DNA of 64,000 bases from Pseudomonas sp. RIT-PI-r (GTDB lineage Bacteria; Pseudomonadota; Gammaproteobacteria; Pseudomonadales; Pseudomonadaceae). A program made the position numbers and the translations under genes. The notes beneath the pieces are model-generated. The model did not search any database and was not told where the DNA came from. It saw only the letters and a program-made list of their open reading frames with translations. The stretch is taken from NCBI RefSeq assembly GCF_001297015.1, contig NZ_LIGE01000041.1:62001-126000 (forward strand), read 5' to 3'. This document shows positions 8,301-19,888 of this stretch, piece by piece. Position 1 is the first letter of the stretch. The number at the start of each line of letters is the position of its first letter.

Positions 8301-9241
8301 GAAAGATCCAGTACGCACAGGGCGACGCCAGTGCCTTCGAAAATATCCTGATAACGTCGACGACCTTCATGCAACTGGCGCTGGCGGCGGCGCATGTTCA
8401 ACAGCGCGATCACCGGCAGCATCGAGAACGCCAGGCCCAACAGGCATTTGCCGATGAACGCCGGCAGCAATTCTTCGAGCACCCGCTGGCGGTCGAACAG
8501 GCCGCGCAATTGCCAGTCGCTGCTGCTCAGCGGCACGGTCAGCACGGTGTTGGCCAGATCGTCAGGGGTCAGCACGCCGGGATTGGCCGACGGCAGCGCT
8601 TCGTCGCGGCTGATGATCTGATGGTTGATGCGGTTCTCCACCAGCCACAGCGGGCGTGCGCCAGTCTCGCCCTGCTTGGTCAGCGAATTGAAAAACGTAG
8701 GCGTCAGGCGCAAGGCCCAGTAACCGCGTGTGCTGCCGCTGGCCTGATGCAGTAGCAAATGCACCACTGAGCCGTCGTCGGCATTGCTGAAATAGTGCGC
8801 CTGGGCACGGCTGCGCCGGACCAGTTCGGTCAGGTAGTCGGCGTCCGAATTATCGGCCGCGCTGTCGCTGATGATCCGCCCGGACGGGCTGAGCAACGCC
8901 ATGCTGCGCAGATCGGGCAACGACTGTTGAAGTTTGCGCAGCAGGACCTGCTGTTCGTCGGCGGTTTGCGGTTGCTCGACGATCGGTAGCAGGTTGAGGG
9001 CGATTTGCGCGTTCAGCGCCATGTTCAGACTGACCTGCGAAGCGAGGTCGGCGGTGTAATCGATGGTGTACTGGCGCTGGTTCTTCTGGGTTTCGCGCAA
9101 TTGATCGAGCAGTTGCCAGAACAGCAATGCCAACAGCAACAGCACCAGTGTCGCCAGCGCGCCCTTTAATGTTCCGCGCAGGGGCGAGCCGGTCGCCGGA
9201 TTGGACGCGCTCACAGAAGCTGGCGGAGTGACATTGGACAA
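5393..9241 (-). CDS. morA: MorA-like membrane PAS/GGDEF/EAL cyclic-di-GMP enzyme
   Basis: A 1282-residue regulator that both makes and degrades cyclic-di-GMP. Order: a membrane helix at about 28-47, a periplasmic sensor region, a second helix at about 265-285, four PAS-like domains beginning near residues 297, 452, 587 and 723, a diguanylate cyclase with intact GGDEF near 926-930, and a phosphodiesterase with EALLRW near 1057, ELTESIL, DDFGTGYSSL and AEGVET. The position of the inhibitory RxxD site before GGDEF holds acidic residues instead, so classical product inhibition is unlikely. P. aeruginosa MorA, which controls motility and biofilm and adjoins glyA3, has the same design. Both catalytic domains look active. 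Confidence 0.88.
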   Translation of the reverse strand: MSNVTPPASVSASNPATGSPLRGTLKGALATLVLLLLALLFWQLLDQLRETQKNQRQYTIDYTADLASQVSLNMALNAQIALNLLPIVEQPQTADEQQVLLRKLQQSLPDLRSMALLSPSGRIISDSAADNSDADYLTELVRRSRAQAHYFSNADDGSVVHLLLHQASGSTRGYWALRLTPTFFNSLTKQGETGARPLWLVENRINHQIISRDEALPSANPGVLTPDDLANTVLTVPLSSSDWQLRGLFDRQRVLEELLPAFIGKCLLGLAFSMLPVIALLNMRRRQRQLHEGRRRYQDIFEGTGVALCVLDLSGLKQVFDKARIQTSDQLKAWLDQPQQRQQLLQELRVTEVNQVALQLLNVNSCEHAWQLLIDGHPHRQCAIGNQILDAVLQQQDQLELEIKLPDINGRDQHLWMVLRLPTEQHDYKAVILSINDITSRKLIELSLLEREGFWSDVVRTVPDHLYVQDVISQRMIFSNHHLGQTLGYNRTELHQMGEYFWEILLHPEDADYYHRSRQMQRHAGYSQLLQCQLRFRHRDGKWRRFDIREQALARDKHDQVTRIIGVAKDITEQIEASESLRDSEQRYRMLAESISDVIFSTDSKLSLNYVSPSVQAVLGYDAEWIFQNGWQSTIANPQQLSGIYTLMDRVSKALDKPEQLALLRSQVQTQMFLFDCLRADGRKIPIELRLVLVWDEHGAFEGVLGVGRDISQQRRAEKDLRMAATVFEHSTSAILITDPAGYIVQANEAFSRVSGYAVSEVLDQLPNMLTVDEQQDAHLRYVLKQLHEHSTWEGEVWMKRRNGEHYPAWVGITAVLDDEGDLASYVCFFSDISERKASEQRIHRLAYYDALTHLPNRTLFQDRLHTALQSAERQKSWVVLMFLDLDRFKPINDSLGHAAGDRMLKDMATRLLACVDDDDTVARMGGDEFTLLLQHRSSREMALNRAIHVAEQILGSLVRPFVLEGREFFVTASIGIALSPQDGNELSQLMKNADTAMYHAKERGKNNFQFYQADMNASALERLELESDLRHALEQNEFVLYYQPQFSGDGKRLTGAEALLRWRHPRRGLVPPGDFIPVLEELGLVVDVGDWVISEACRQLKTWHQNRVRVPKVSVNISARQFSDGQLGTRIATILRETGLPPACLELELTESILMREVSEAMQILAGLKNLGLSIAVDDFGTGYSSLNYLKQFPIDVLKIDRTFVDGLPSGEQDAQIARAIIAMAHSLNLAVIAEGVETHEQLDFLREHGCDEVQGYLFGRPMPASRFEAQFSNDALFMFD

Positions 9242-9526
9242 GCTGTAATCCTGCGGTCTGGCTGGACTGGCGCGACGTGCACTATATGCCGGACGCCCAG
9301 AGGGCGGCTAGCATGCCTTGAGTTGTGGCGAAGTGCCAGCCCCGCTCGGCTGGACTGCCACCGGTCATTAAGGTAGCTTTGCCGGTTACGCGGGAGCGTT
9401 CCAGCTCCTAGACTCAGACTTTTTCAGCGCGCACGCATTGATAACCATCAAGTGAACGACGCGCATGGTCTGGCCGGGCATCGCCTGCGCTGCAATCATT
9501 CATCTGTCACTGACCCAAGGTTCTCC

Positions 9527-11191
<1,665 letters not shown>

Positions 11192-11212
11192 TATCGGGTT
11201 GGTTGCATAAAA

Positions 11213-11241
11213 GAACGGAGCCTTCGGGCTCCGTTTTTTTT
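11213..11241 (+). terminator. Rho-independent terminator of ettA
   Basis: ACGGAGCC-TTCG-GGCTCCGT followed by eight or more T residues, 22 bases after the ettA stop. Confidence 0.93.
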
Positions 11242-11275
11242 TGCCCGGTTTTTTTCAGGGGAACCGAGGTGGATT

Positions 11276-11368
11276 CATCGCTGGCAAGCCAGCTCCCACA
11301 GGAATTGTGTTATGTCCGGATTGTGTGAGCGCCGCTAAAACTGTGGGAGCTGGCTTGCCAGCGATAGC
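11276..11368. repeat. REPIN-like inverted repeat, type B
   Basis: TCGCTGGCAAGCCAGCTCCC and its inverted partner GTGGGAGCTGGCTTGCCAGC about 40 bases apart. This core differs from the TAGGAGTGAGCC type elsewhere in the window and is the only copy of its type here. Confidence 0.85.
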
Positions 11369-11566
11369 GGTATAACTGTTGGTGCATCAATCAGATTTGA
11401 TCTCCCCATTCAGGTGCAAATCAGCGCCAAAAACCGGCCGGATTTATATCCTGTGCACCATTTAATTTCATAACTGCGACATTTTGCTCTGTTCCTGTGC
11501 GCATTTCGTTTGTTACAGTCCGGCCCAATCTCTTCCAACGACAATAAATTTGCCGAGACTTTTGCC
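11369..11566. other. Intergenic region upstream of gdhA
   Basis: With the terminator and REPIN it completes a 375-base gap between ettA and gdhA. It is locally AT-rich near 11455-11515 and presumably carries the gdhA promoter, but I see no convincing -35/-10 pair or operator. Confidence 0.4.
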
Positions 11567-12900
<1,334 letters not shown>

Positions 12901-12904
<4 letters not shown>

Positions 12905-13395
12905 GCCGGTTCGATGCGGATCACTTCGATGATTTGATCGCCGGCGGGGCGCTGCCACAGCACCTCGTCGTTGAGTCGGGCACCGAGCAGGGCGCGGCCC
13001 AGCGGTGAGCCCCAATTGATCAGGCCCTTGCTCGCATCGGCCTGATCTTCGCCGACCAGTTGCACGCGGCTTTCGGTGTCGTGCTCATCGGCGTAGGTCA
13101 CCCAACTGCCGATCTGTACTTTGTCTCTGGACGTTGCCGCGACGGCGACTTGTGCGCTGCTCAGGCGCTGATTGAAGTAACGCAAGTCCCTTTGCAGATC
13201 CGCCAGCCGCTGCTTGTCGGCCTGCTCACCTTTGGCCGATTGTTCAGCATGCAAGGTTTGCAGCTCGGCGACTTTTGCCTGCAACTGCGCCAGGCCCTGC
13301 GCGGTGACGTAATTGGGCTGCGCGCTGACCTGCCGTTCGACCGGCTGATCGGCTTGGGCGGCGGCGTTGTCTTCGTTGACGAATGCGCGACTCAT
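12901..13395 (-). CDS. GreA/GreB-family factor with shortened coiled-coil tip
   Basis: 164 residues starting MSRAFVNED behind a strong GAGGAGG site. The C-terminal half (about 85-164) has the FKBP-like Gre domain, with GSWVTYADE and INWGSPLGRALLGAR motifs. The N-terminal half is a coiled coil whose LADLQRDLRYFNQRL strand aligns with the second helix of GreB. The tip that in GreA/GreB carries the GDxxENAEY acidic motif reads AKGEQADKQR and is several residues shorter. Transcript-cleavage stimulation is therefore doubtful; it may occupy the RNA polymerase secondary channel for another purpose, as Rnk- or Gfh1-type proteins do. That role is inference. Confidence 0.85.
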
Positions 13396-13465
13396 GGTGT
13401 CCTCCTCGTATGAGGTTTGGGCCATGCTCGCAGGCATTTGGTTTCACTGGATGTCTGGGAGCGAC

Positions 13466-13822
13466 CTATGGCGAACGATAAGCCCGCCCGGCGTCTTGAT
13501 CCTTCTGCTGCTGCCAGGCGCGTTCGCGTTCGTCCCAGTGTTCGTTGCGATACTCTTCGCGACCCTTGTTTTCCAGCATGGCCTGACATTGGCGGAAACC
13601 GTCGGTCCAGCCGTCGGCGTATTGCTTGTCCTTGAGATAGCGCGGCACGTTCTTGCGGAATTCGCCGCTGATCGAGCCGGCGGCTTGCCGACCGCTGACA
13701 CAACCGTCATCGAAGCCGTCGGCGAAGGCCGGTGGATAACCTTTGGCGATCAAATCTTCATGGGTGGTCTGGCAACCGCCCAGCAACAGTACAACACCCA
13801 GCAAACCCGCACACCGCCACAT
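13466..13822 (-). CDS. Small lipoprotein, hypothetical
   Basis: 118 residues with a lipoprotein signal: MWRCAGLLGVVLLLGGC, lipobox LGGC with acylated Cys at 17. The mature part is hydrophilic and rich in Asp, Arg, Gln and Trp (YADGWTDGF, EHWDERERAW) with a second Cys pair at GCVSG and RQCQA. GGGAGAA precedes the ATG. No family recognised. It lies between the GreB-like gene and a DUF4105 protein, all leftward. Confidence 0.85.
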   Translation of the reverse strand: MWRCAGLLGVVLLLGGCQTTHEDLIAKGYPPAFADGFDDGCVSGRQAAGSISGEFRKNVPRYLKDKQYADGWTDGFRQCQAMLENKGREEYRNEHWDERERAWQQQKDQDAGRAYRSP

Positions 13823-13927
13823 TGCATTCTCCCGCGCCGGTTCTCGGCTTATGGGGAAAGTCTAGAAGGGGATTCGTCGGGCGTTGGTGAAAGGCATGTG
13901 AGCAATTCGTTGAGCACCACGGGTCTC

Positions 13928-14019
13928 TTGTAGGAGTGAGCCTGCTCGCGATAGCGGTGTGTCAGTCACCGCAACAGTGACTGAGGAATTGCTATCGCGA
14001 GCAGGCTCACTCCTACAGG
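13928..14019. repeat. REPIN-like inverted repeat, type A
   Basis: TAGGAGTGAGCCTGCTCGCG, then ATAGCGG, a 40-base centre, and the inverted counterpart ending CAGGCTCACTCCTACA. Both arms are perfect copies. It lies between the small lipoprotein and the DUF4105 gene, downstream of the latter. Confidence 0.9.
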
Positions 14020-14034
14020 GGGCCAGGCTCGGGA

Positions 14035-15888
14035 TCAGTAGTGATACCACTTCACTTCAAGCATGACCTCGGTTTCCGGCGTGGCGAGATGGCTGAACTC
14101 ACGCTGCGCACTCAGGCGCAAACCGAGGTTGCGCGACAACTCCCACTGCTGATTCAAACTCAGGCTGCGGCGCACTTCGCCATTGAAGAAGTAATCGCCC
14201 TTGGCCTCCAGGCTCATATTCCCCAACGGGTTTTTCCACAACACGCCGGTATTGAAACCGCCGGCCGGGGAGACAAACTCGGCGAAATCATTGTTGTGCT
14301 CAACGCGCACGGTGCCGAGGGCAAAACCCAGCACATCATCACCCAGCGCCCACGTGCCGCCACCACCACCGTTGACGTGGCTGACCAGCGTCTCGTCATC
14401 ATGCTTGCCCGGGACACGCTCAAGACCGCCAGTGACCTGCCACGACAGTGGCTGTAGCAGCTCATTGCGCGGCGTCAGCGAACGAATTGTCGCCAGATCC
14501 AGTTGCTGGAATTGCCAGTGATTGCCTTCGTACTGACGCAACTTCATCTGCAGGATCTCGATCTGCGCGCCGAGCGGGAAGCTTTCGGCGTTGTCGTTGA
14601 GATCGTGATAGGCCATGCGCAAGCCGTACTCACCGAACGCACGGTCGCCACGGGTGCCGAGACCGGCCTGCCAGGTGCGCGATTCGTGGCCGTCTTCCGG
14701 CAAGCCCGGTTGCGGAATTTCCAGCTCGGGTGCGGGGTTCTTGTTGATCGCCCGCAGCAGTTCGAAACTGCGCTGCGCCCGTTGCGGATCACGCTCCTGA
14801 CCGTTGGCGCGGTAGCGCTCCAGGCGATACGCCGCGTCGATGATCAACGCTTGACGGTCGCGGGACAGGGCTTTGAAGGTCGGATCTTGCAGCACTTGTT
14901 GATCGGCGCTGACTTTCAGTACCCATTGCTGTTCTTCACTGTTGAGCGGCTCGGCTCGGCTGAGCAACTCACGTTCGCGGGACGGGCGATATTCGATGCT
15001 TTCCACCAGTCCGGCTTCTTTCACCGCTTTCACCGTGTCAGTGGGAATCGCGGTCAGCGGGAATTGCTCGGTCAGGCGCAGGCTCGGCCGTGCGACTTGC
15101 AGCAGCTCCAGTAAACGATACGAGCAGTTTTCATCGAAGAAGAAATAGTCGAACTGAATCTGCTTCAACTCCCACACATGTTCAACCATGCGTGCGGTTT
15201 CTTCCTGGGTCAGATTGAGCCGGTATTCCCACAGATCGCGGTTTTCCAGGCTGCGGTATTCGGAGAGTTTTTCCTGGTACGGCACCAGTGCGAACAGTCC
15301 CGGATAGCCGCCCATCAAACCTTTCCAGGCGTAAAGAATGCTGTTGTCCGAGCCTTCGATGTAGGCGCCGAAGTTGATCGCGTAACTGAGCAGCGACGTT
15401 TTGTCCGCCTGCACGTCAGCCTGATCGATACGCAGCAGGGTATGGCCGAACATCGACGATGGACTGTTCAAGTACGCCGCCGGGAAGATCATCACCGCAC
15501 TGTGCGGCGAGACATCCTTGAACCATTTTTTGTACTCGGCGCACGCGGGCGTCGGCAGATCGGTCAGGTTGAGCTGCGCTTTCAACCAGCGAGTGCGCGC
15601 CGGATAAACGCATTGCGCATGTTGCTCGCCGAGACTGGCCGGGGCATACAGCGCTTGCACGGTGGCCGCCAGTTCATGATCGGGATGTTCATTGCCATCG
15701 GGTGCGAGAAAGAATTTCTTGTCGCTGACATAGCTGCGCCAGCCACCAAGCTTGGCGGTTTCGTAATGACCGAGGGAAATCCAGAAGCGGTCGTTGGCCA
15801 GTTGCTGCAAACGTTGAGGGTCGATGTGGGGCGCGGCGGACAGCGGGGCGCAGACACAGAGCGCCAGCCAGGCAAGGCGTTTGAGCAT
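14035..15888 (-). CDS. DUF4105 (Lnb N-terminal-type) periplasmic protein
   Basis: 617 residues with a cleavable signal peptide (MLKRLAWLALCVCAPLSAA). The DUF4105 region covers about 100-330 and includes SSMFGHTLLRID, which resembles the conserved segment of this papain-like/Lnb family, and FDYFFFDENCSYRLLELLQ with the conserved Asn-Cys. The C-terminal 250 residues look like repeated beta-strands with aromatic ends (EVMLEVKWYHY), suggestive of an outer-membrane barrel or periplasmic beta-domain. Conserved in pseudomonads; function not established. The ATG at 15886-15888 is preferred over a TTG three codons upstream. Confidence 0.8.
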   Translation of the reverse strand: MLKRLAWLALCVCAPLSAAPHIDPQRLQQLANDRFWISLGHYETAKLGGWRSYVSDKKFFLAPDGNEHPDHELAATVQALYAPASLGEQHAQCVYPARTRWLKAQLNLTDLPTPACAEYKKWFKDVSPHSAVMIFPAAYLNSPSSMFGHTLLRIDQADVQADKTSLLSYAINFGAYIEGSDNSILYAWKGLMGGYPGLFALVPYQEKLSEYRSLENRDLWEYRLNLTQEETARMVEHVWELKQIQFDYFFFDENCSYRLLELLQVARPSLRLTEQFPLTAIPTDTVKAVKEAGLVESIEYRPSRERELLSRAEPLNSEEQQWVLKVSADQQVLQDPTFKALSRDRQALIIDAAYRLERYRANGQERDPQRAQRSFELLRAINKNPAPELEIPQPGLPEDGHESRTWQAGLGTRGDRAFGEYGLRMAYHDLNDNAESFPLGAQIEILQMKLRQYEGNHWQFQQLDLATIRSLTPRNELLQPLSWQVTGGLERVPGKHDDETLVSHVNGGGGGTWALGDDVLGFALGTVRVEHNNDFAEFVSPAGGFNTGVLWKNPLGNMSLEAKGDYFFNGEVRRSLSLNQQWELSRNLGLRLSAQREFSHLATPETEVMLEVKWYHY

Positions 15889-15942
15889 AGTCGGCAACTT
15901 GAACAGGAAAGAAATAAAGACCCAAGGAGGGCGGGCCGAAAA

Positions 15943-15973
15943 AACAAAACCCGCTTCCCGAAGGAAGCGGGTG
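15943..15973 (-). terminator. Rho-independent terminator of the DUF3015 gene
   Basis: CCCGCTTCC-TTCG-GGAAGCGGG (minus strand) followed by TTTTGTTTTTT, starting 10 bases after the stop. Confidence 0.9.
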
Positions 15974-15982
15974 GAGTCGAGC

Positions 15983-16471
15983 TTAAGCTTGAGTCGCGTA
16001 CTTGGCCAGACGAGGATCCGATTTCAGTACGGCCAGGGTGTTGGTATGCACATCTTCAGCGGTCACGTCAGCTTTGCTGAAGATCTGCTGGAAGTGCTCG
16101 TGAGTCACAGCAGCGAAGTGCGCACGGTCTTCCGGCGCCACGCCCAGTACCACGGCATAAGTCGTCAGCGCTTCGCCGTTGCCTTTGGCCATGTCTTCGG
16201 ACAGCTCGTTCATCATGCCATTCATGGCAAACCAGGATTTGCCGCCGTAGGTCAGCGATGCATTGGTCGAGCAACCGTTGGTGCCGGACGTCATCCCGAA
16301 GGTGGCGTTACCGGAAGTACCGTTGGTGGTGGAAGCGAGGAAGTGAGCAGGGGTGCCACGCTGACCTTCGAACAGCATGTTGCCCCAACCGCAATCCGGG
16401 CCGCCTGGAGCTTGCGCCATTGCGTTGATGGATACAGCGGTGAAGAGAGTACCGAGAAGAATCCGTTTCAT
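15983..16471 (-). CDS. DUF3015 family secreted protein
   Basis: 162 residues with a signal peptide MKRILLGTLFTAVSINAMA and a mature form opening APGGPDCGWGNMLFEGQRG, the DUF3015 hallmark. A second Cys sits in TNGCSTNASLTYGG, probably in a disulfide with the first. Periplasmic or exported; role unknown. The frame runs further upstream, but the signal peptide fixes the start. It has its own terminator. Confidence 0.88.
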   Translation of the reverse strand: MKRILLGTLFTAVSINAMAQAPGGPDCGWGNMLFEGQRGTPAHFLASTTNGTSGNATFGMTSGTNGCSTNASLTYGGKSWFAMNGMMNELSEDMAKGNGEALTTYAVVLGVAPEDRAHFAAVTHEHFQQIFSKADVTAEDVHTNTLAVLKSDPRLAKYATQA

Positions 16472-16772
16472 AGCTTTGTTCTCTTTGTGTGCATACCAAT
16501 GGACAGGGTTCTGGCCCCCCAAGCTCTGTACGAGACAGATCAAAACGAAGCCAGTGGGCCGGTATTAGTTCCAGCCGCGCAGTTTGGAGTTTAGGCACGT
16601 TCCAGGGGTTCCGTGGTTTTTTGCAAAATATTTGGAATAAACCCCGGTTTCCGGGGGCGCGCCGCAGGGTTGGCCGGTTGTCTATGCTTTGTCACATGGC
16701 GCGCCTTGCCAGTGGGGCACGGGCAGCGCCAGAATGCCGCTATCTGCCCCGCCTGATTGTTAAGGAAGCCCG
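16472..16772. other. Divergent intergenic region
   Basis: 301 bases between DUF3015 and the Lon-like gene. It contains a short hairpin, CCCCGG-TTT-CCGGGG near 16641-16656, and the AAGGAAG ribosome site of the downstream gene. No gene and no convincing promoter hexamers seen. Confidence 0.4.
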
Positions 16773-19211
16773 ATGCCTGATCCTGTTGCTGCCAGCTTGC
16801 GTCTTGCGCCCGAAGCGCTGACCCGTCCGTTTTCCGCTGAACAGTTCAGCTTCACTACCACCAATGATCTGGAGCCCTTTCGCGGTGTGCTCGGCCAGGA
16901 ACGCGCGGTCGAAGCCTTGCAGTTCGGTGTGGCGATGCCACGCCCCGGTTACAACGTCTTTGTCATGGGCGAGCCCGGCACCGGCCGTTTCTCGTTCGTC
17001 AAACGCTACCTGAAGGCCGAAGGCAAACGCCTGCAGACCCCGGCGGACTGGGTCTACGTGAATAATTTCGATGAACCGCGTGAACCGCGTGCACTGGAAC
17101 TGCCTTCGGGCACTGCCGGCGCGTTCATCGGTGACATCAACGGCTTGATCGACAATCTGCTGGCGACGTTTCCGGCGGTGTTCGAGCATCCGTCCTACCA
17201 GCAAAAGAAAAGCGCCATCGACCGCGCCTTCAACCAGCGCTACGACAAGGCCCTCGACATCATCGAGCGGCTGGCCCTGGAAAAAGACGTCGCCCTGTAC
17301 CGCGACAGCAGCAATATCGCCTTCACGCCGATGCTCGACGGCAAAGCGCTGGACGAAGCCGAATTCGCCCAATTGCCGGAAGCCGATCGCGAACGTTTCC
17401 ACGAAGACATTTCCGGCCTCGAAGAACGCCTGAACGAAGAACTCGCCAGCCTGCCGCAGTGGAAGCGCGAATCGAACAATCAACTGCGTTCGCTCAACGA
17501 AGAAACCATCACCCTGGCCTTGCAGCCGCTGCTCTCGCCGTTGTCGGAAAAGTACGCCGAGAACGCTGCGGTCTGCGGTTACCTGCAAGCGATGCAGGTC
17601 TATCTGCTGAAAACCGTGGTCGAGCAACTGGTCGATGACAGCAAGACCGACGCCGTCGCGCGCAAATTGCTGGAGGAGCAATACGCGCCTAGCCTGGTGG
17701 TCGGCCATCCGGCCAGCGGCGGTGCGCCGGTAGTATTCGAGCCGCACCCGACGTATGAAAACCTGTTCGGTCGTATCGAATACACCACCGATCAGGGCGC
17801 GCTCTACACCACCTATCGTCAGTTGCGCCCGGGTGCTCTGCACCGCGCCAACGGCGGCTTCCTGATCCTTGAAGCGGAAAAAATGCTCAGCGAGCCATTC
17901 GTGTGGGATGCGCTGAAACGCGCCCTGCAATCGCGCAAACTGAAGATGGAATCGCCGCTGGGCGAGATGGGTCGTTTCGCCACCGTGACCCTCAACCCGC
18001 AGCACATTCCGCTGCAGGTCAAAGTCATCATCATCGGTGCGCGGTCGCTGTACTACACGCTGCAAGACCTCGATCCGGACTTCCAGGAGATGTTCCGCGT
18101 TCTGGTGGATTTCGACGAAGACATCCCGATGGTCGACGAGAGCCTCGAGCAGTTCGCCCAGCTGTTGAAAACCCGTACCTCGGAAGAAGGCATGGCGCCG
18201 CTGACTGCCGATGCGGTGGCGCGTCTGGCGACTTACAGCGCACGACTGGCCGAGCATCAGGGGCGTTTGTCGGCGCGTATCGGTGATCTGTTTCAACTGG
18301 TCAGTGAGGCGGATTTTATTCGTCATCTGGCCGGCGATGAAATGACTGATGCCGGGCACATCGAGCGTGCGCTGAAAGCCAAGGCCACCCGCACCGGTCG
18401 AGTGTCGGCGCGGATTCTCGACGACATGCTCGCCGGGATCATTCTCATCGACACCGATGGTGCCGCGGTCGGCAAGTGCAACGGGCTGACCGTGCTCGAA
18501 GTCGGCGACTCGGCGTTCGGTGTGCCGGCGCGGATTTCCGCCACGGTGTACCCGGGCGGTAGCGGCATCGTCGACATCGAGCGTGAGGTTAATCTCGGTC
18601 AGCCGATTCACTCCAAAGGCGTGATGATCCTCACCGGGTATCTGGGCAGCCGTTACGCGCAGGAATTCCCGTTGGCGATTTCCGCGAGCATCGCGCTGGA
18701 GCAATCCTACGGTTACGTTGATGGCGACAGTGCATCGCTGGGCGAGGCGTGCACGCTGATTTCGGCGCTGTCGAAAACCCCGCTCAAGCAGTGCTTCGCG
18801 ATTACCGGTTCGATCAACCAGTTCGGTGAAGTGCAGGCAGTGGGCGGGGTCAACGAGAAGATCGAAGGCTTCTTCCGTCTGTGCGAAGCGCGCGGGCTGA
18901 CCGGCGAGCAGGGCGCAATCATTCCGCAGGCCAACGTCGCCACGCTGATGCTCGATGAGAAAGTGCTGGCGGCGGTGCGTGCCGGGCAGTTCCACGTTTA
19001 CGCGGTGCGTCAGGCGGATGAAGCGTTGAGCCTGCTGGTCGGCGAACCGGCGGGTGAGCCGAACGCCGACGGCGAATTCCCGGAAGGCAGCATCAACGCA
19101 CGGGTAGTGGAGCGCTTGCGCGACATCGCTGAGATGATCAGCGAAGAAGACCTCAAGGAAGCCGAGAAGGAGTTGGCACAAGAGGCGCTGGCCGAAGCCA
19201 AACCGGCTTAA
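16773..19211 (+). CDS. Lon-like ATP-dependent protease (AAA_32/Lon C-terminal)
   Basis: 812 residues. An N-terminal AAA region carries GEPGTGRFS at 66-74 in the Walker A place, with Arg instead of the usual Lys; the AAA_32/LonB-like helical insert covers about 150-290. The C-terminal protease domain has the Lon Ser-Lys dyad: Ser653 in GDSASLGEAC and Lys696 in GVNEKIEGF. This is the soluble YcbZ/LonH-type lineage rather than classic Lon, since it lacks the Lon N-terminal domain. AAGGAAG precedes the ATG. Likely a cytoplasmic quality-control or regulatory protease; substrates unknown. The P. aeruginosa counterpart lies in the same neighbourhood. Confidence 0.9.
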   Translation: MPDPVAASLRLAPEALTRPFSAEQFSFTTTNDLEPFRGVLGQERAVEALQFGVAMPRPGYNVFVMGEPGTGRFSFVKRYLKAEGKRLQTPADWVYVNNFDEPREPRALELPSGTAGAFIGDINGLIDNLLATFPAVFEHPSYQQKKSAIDRAFNQRYDKALDIIERLALEKDVALYRDSSNIAFTPMLDGKALDEAEFAQLPEADRERFHEDISGLEERLNEELASLPQWKRESNNQLRSLNEETITLALQPLLSPLSEKYAENAAVCGYLQAMQVYLLKTVVEQLVDDSKTDAVARKLLEEQYAPSLVVGHPASGGAPVVFEPHPTYENLFGRIEYTTDQGALYTTYRQLRPGALHRANGGFLILEAEKMLSEPFVWDALKRALQSRKLKMESPLGEMGRFATVTLNPQHIPLQVKVIIIGARSLYYTLQDLDPDFQEMFRVLVDFDEDIPMVDESLEQFAQLLKTRTSEEGMAPLTADAVARLATYSARLAEHQGRLSARIGDLFQLVSEADFIRHLAGDEMTDAGHIERALKAKATRTGRVSARILDDMLAGIILIDTDGAAVGKCNGLTVLEVGDSAFGVPARISATVYPGGSGIVDIEREVNLGQPIHSKGVMILTGYLGSRYAQEFPLAISASIALEQSYGYVDGDSASLGEACTLISALSKTPLKQCFAITGSINQFGEVQAVGGVNEKIEGFFRLCEARGLTGEQGAIIPQANVATLMLDEKVLAAVRAGQFHVYAVRQADEALSLLVGEPAGEPNADGEFPEGSINARVVERLRDIAEMISEEDLKEAEKELAQEALAEAKPA

Positions 19212-19228
19212 GCCTGGCGCGGTCAAAC

Positions 19229-19318
19229 TGTAGGAGTGAGCCTGCTCGCGATAGCGGAGTGTCAGTCGGCGAATAAGTTGCCTGGCTCACCGCTATCGCG
19301 AGCAGGCTCACTCCTACA
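19229..19318. repeat. REPIN-like inverted repeat, type A
   Basis: TAGGAGTGAGCCTGCTCGCG / ATAGCGG ... CCGCTAT / CGCGAGCAGGCTCACTCCTA, 18 bases after the Lon-like stop. The remaining bases to 19520 hold no gene I can support, so the full gap is 309 bases. Confidence 0.9.
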
Positions 19319-19520
19319 TTTGTTTCGCGGGGATCTTCCGGAAATTCGCCACAACTCTGGCGCCAATATTCACACAATGACCATTCGGCGCCTGCTGGTT
19401 CTATCCGGCTTGCGCAGCGGACTTTTCTTCTATTCTCAGCTCAAGGATATCGACAGTATCACTGGATCGAGCCAGTCCTCCCGTGGGGGCTGAATACCGG
19501 CTTCACCGAGGGTCGCCGCC

Positions 19521-19838
19521 ATGTCGCGCAACCTCTGCCTCACCCGTCAATGCCTGGGTCTTGTGACCCGAATCGAATGCGCCATCAAGCCGTTGGCCGG
19601 CGATAACGGCATGTGGACGCTGCTCTTCGCCGCCGGTATGGCCGGCGAACAACCTTCCGCCATCAAAGCCCAGGGGCCGTTTCACGGGCCGATCGCCGCC
19701 GAGTCGATTCTCGATACCATCGTTGAGAGTCTGACGCTGCACGGCTACGAGCTGGCCGATGATCCGCAGATATGGAGCCTGCACCTGCAAGCCCAGCTTC
19801 GGCAGATCAACGGTGGCCGCAGCCGCAGCCTCAATTGA
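19521..19838 (+). CDS. Conserved hypothetical protein
   Basis: 105 residues, soluble, with two Cys near the N-terminus (RNLCLTRQCLG) and one in RIECAIKPL. The middle reads as alternating strands and helices (GMWTLLFAAGMAGEQPSAIKAQ). No domain recognised. Codon use is normal for the window and the frame is not a shadow of another gene. The start codon is ATG; the ribosome site (GAGGGTCGCCGCC) is adequate. Confidence 0.7.
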   Translation: MSRNLCLTRQCLGLVTRIECAIKPLAGDNGMWTLLFAAGMAGEQPSAIKAQGPFHGPIAAESILDTIVESLTLHGYELADDPQIWSLHLQAQLRQINGGRSRSLN

Positions 19839-19888
19839 CCCCTGCTCATGCAGGAGCTGCAGTAGGCTGCATCTTTTGATCTTGCTTT

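Noticed and set aside
16740..19226. 828-residue minus-strand frame opposite the Lon-like gene
   Set aside because: Fully antisense to a gene with clear motifs; composition is that of an antisense frame (rich in His, Arg, Gln, Val).
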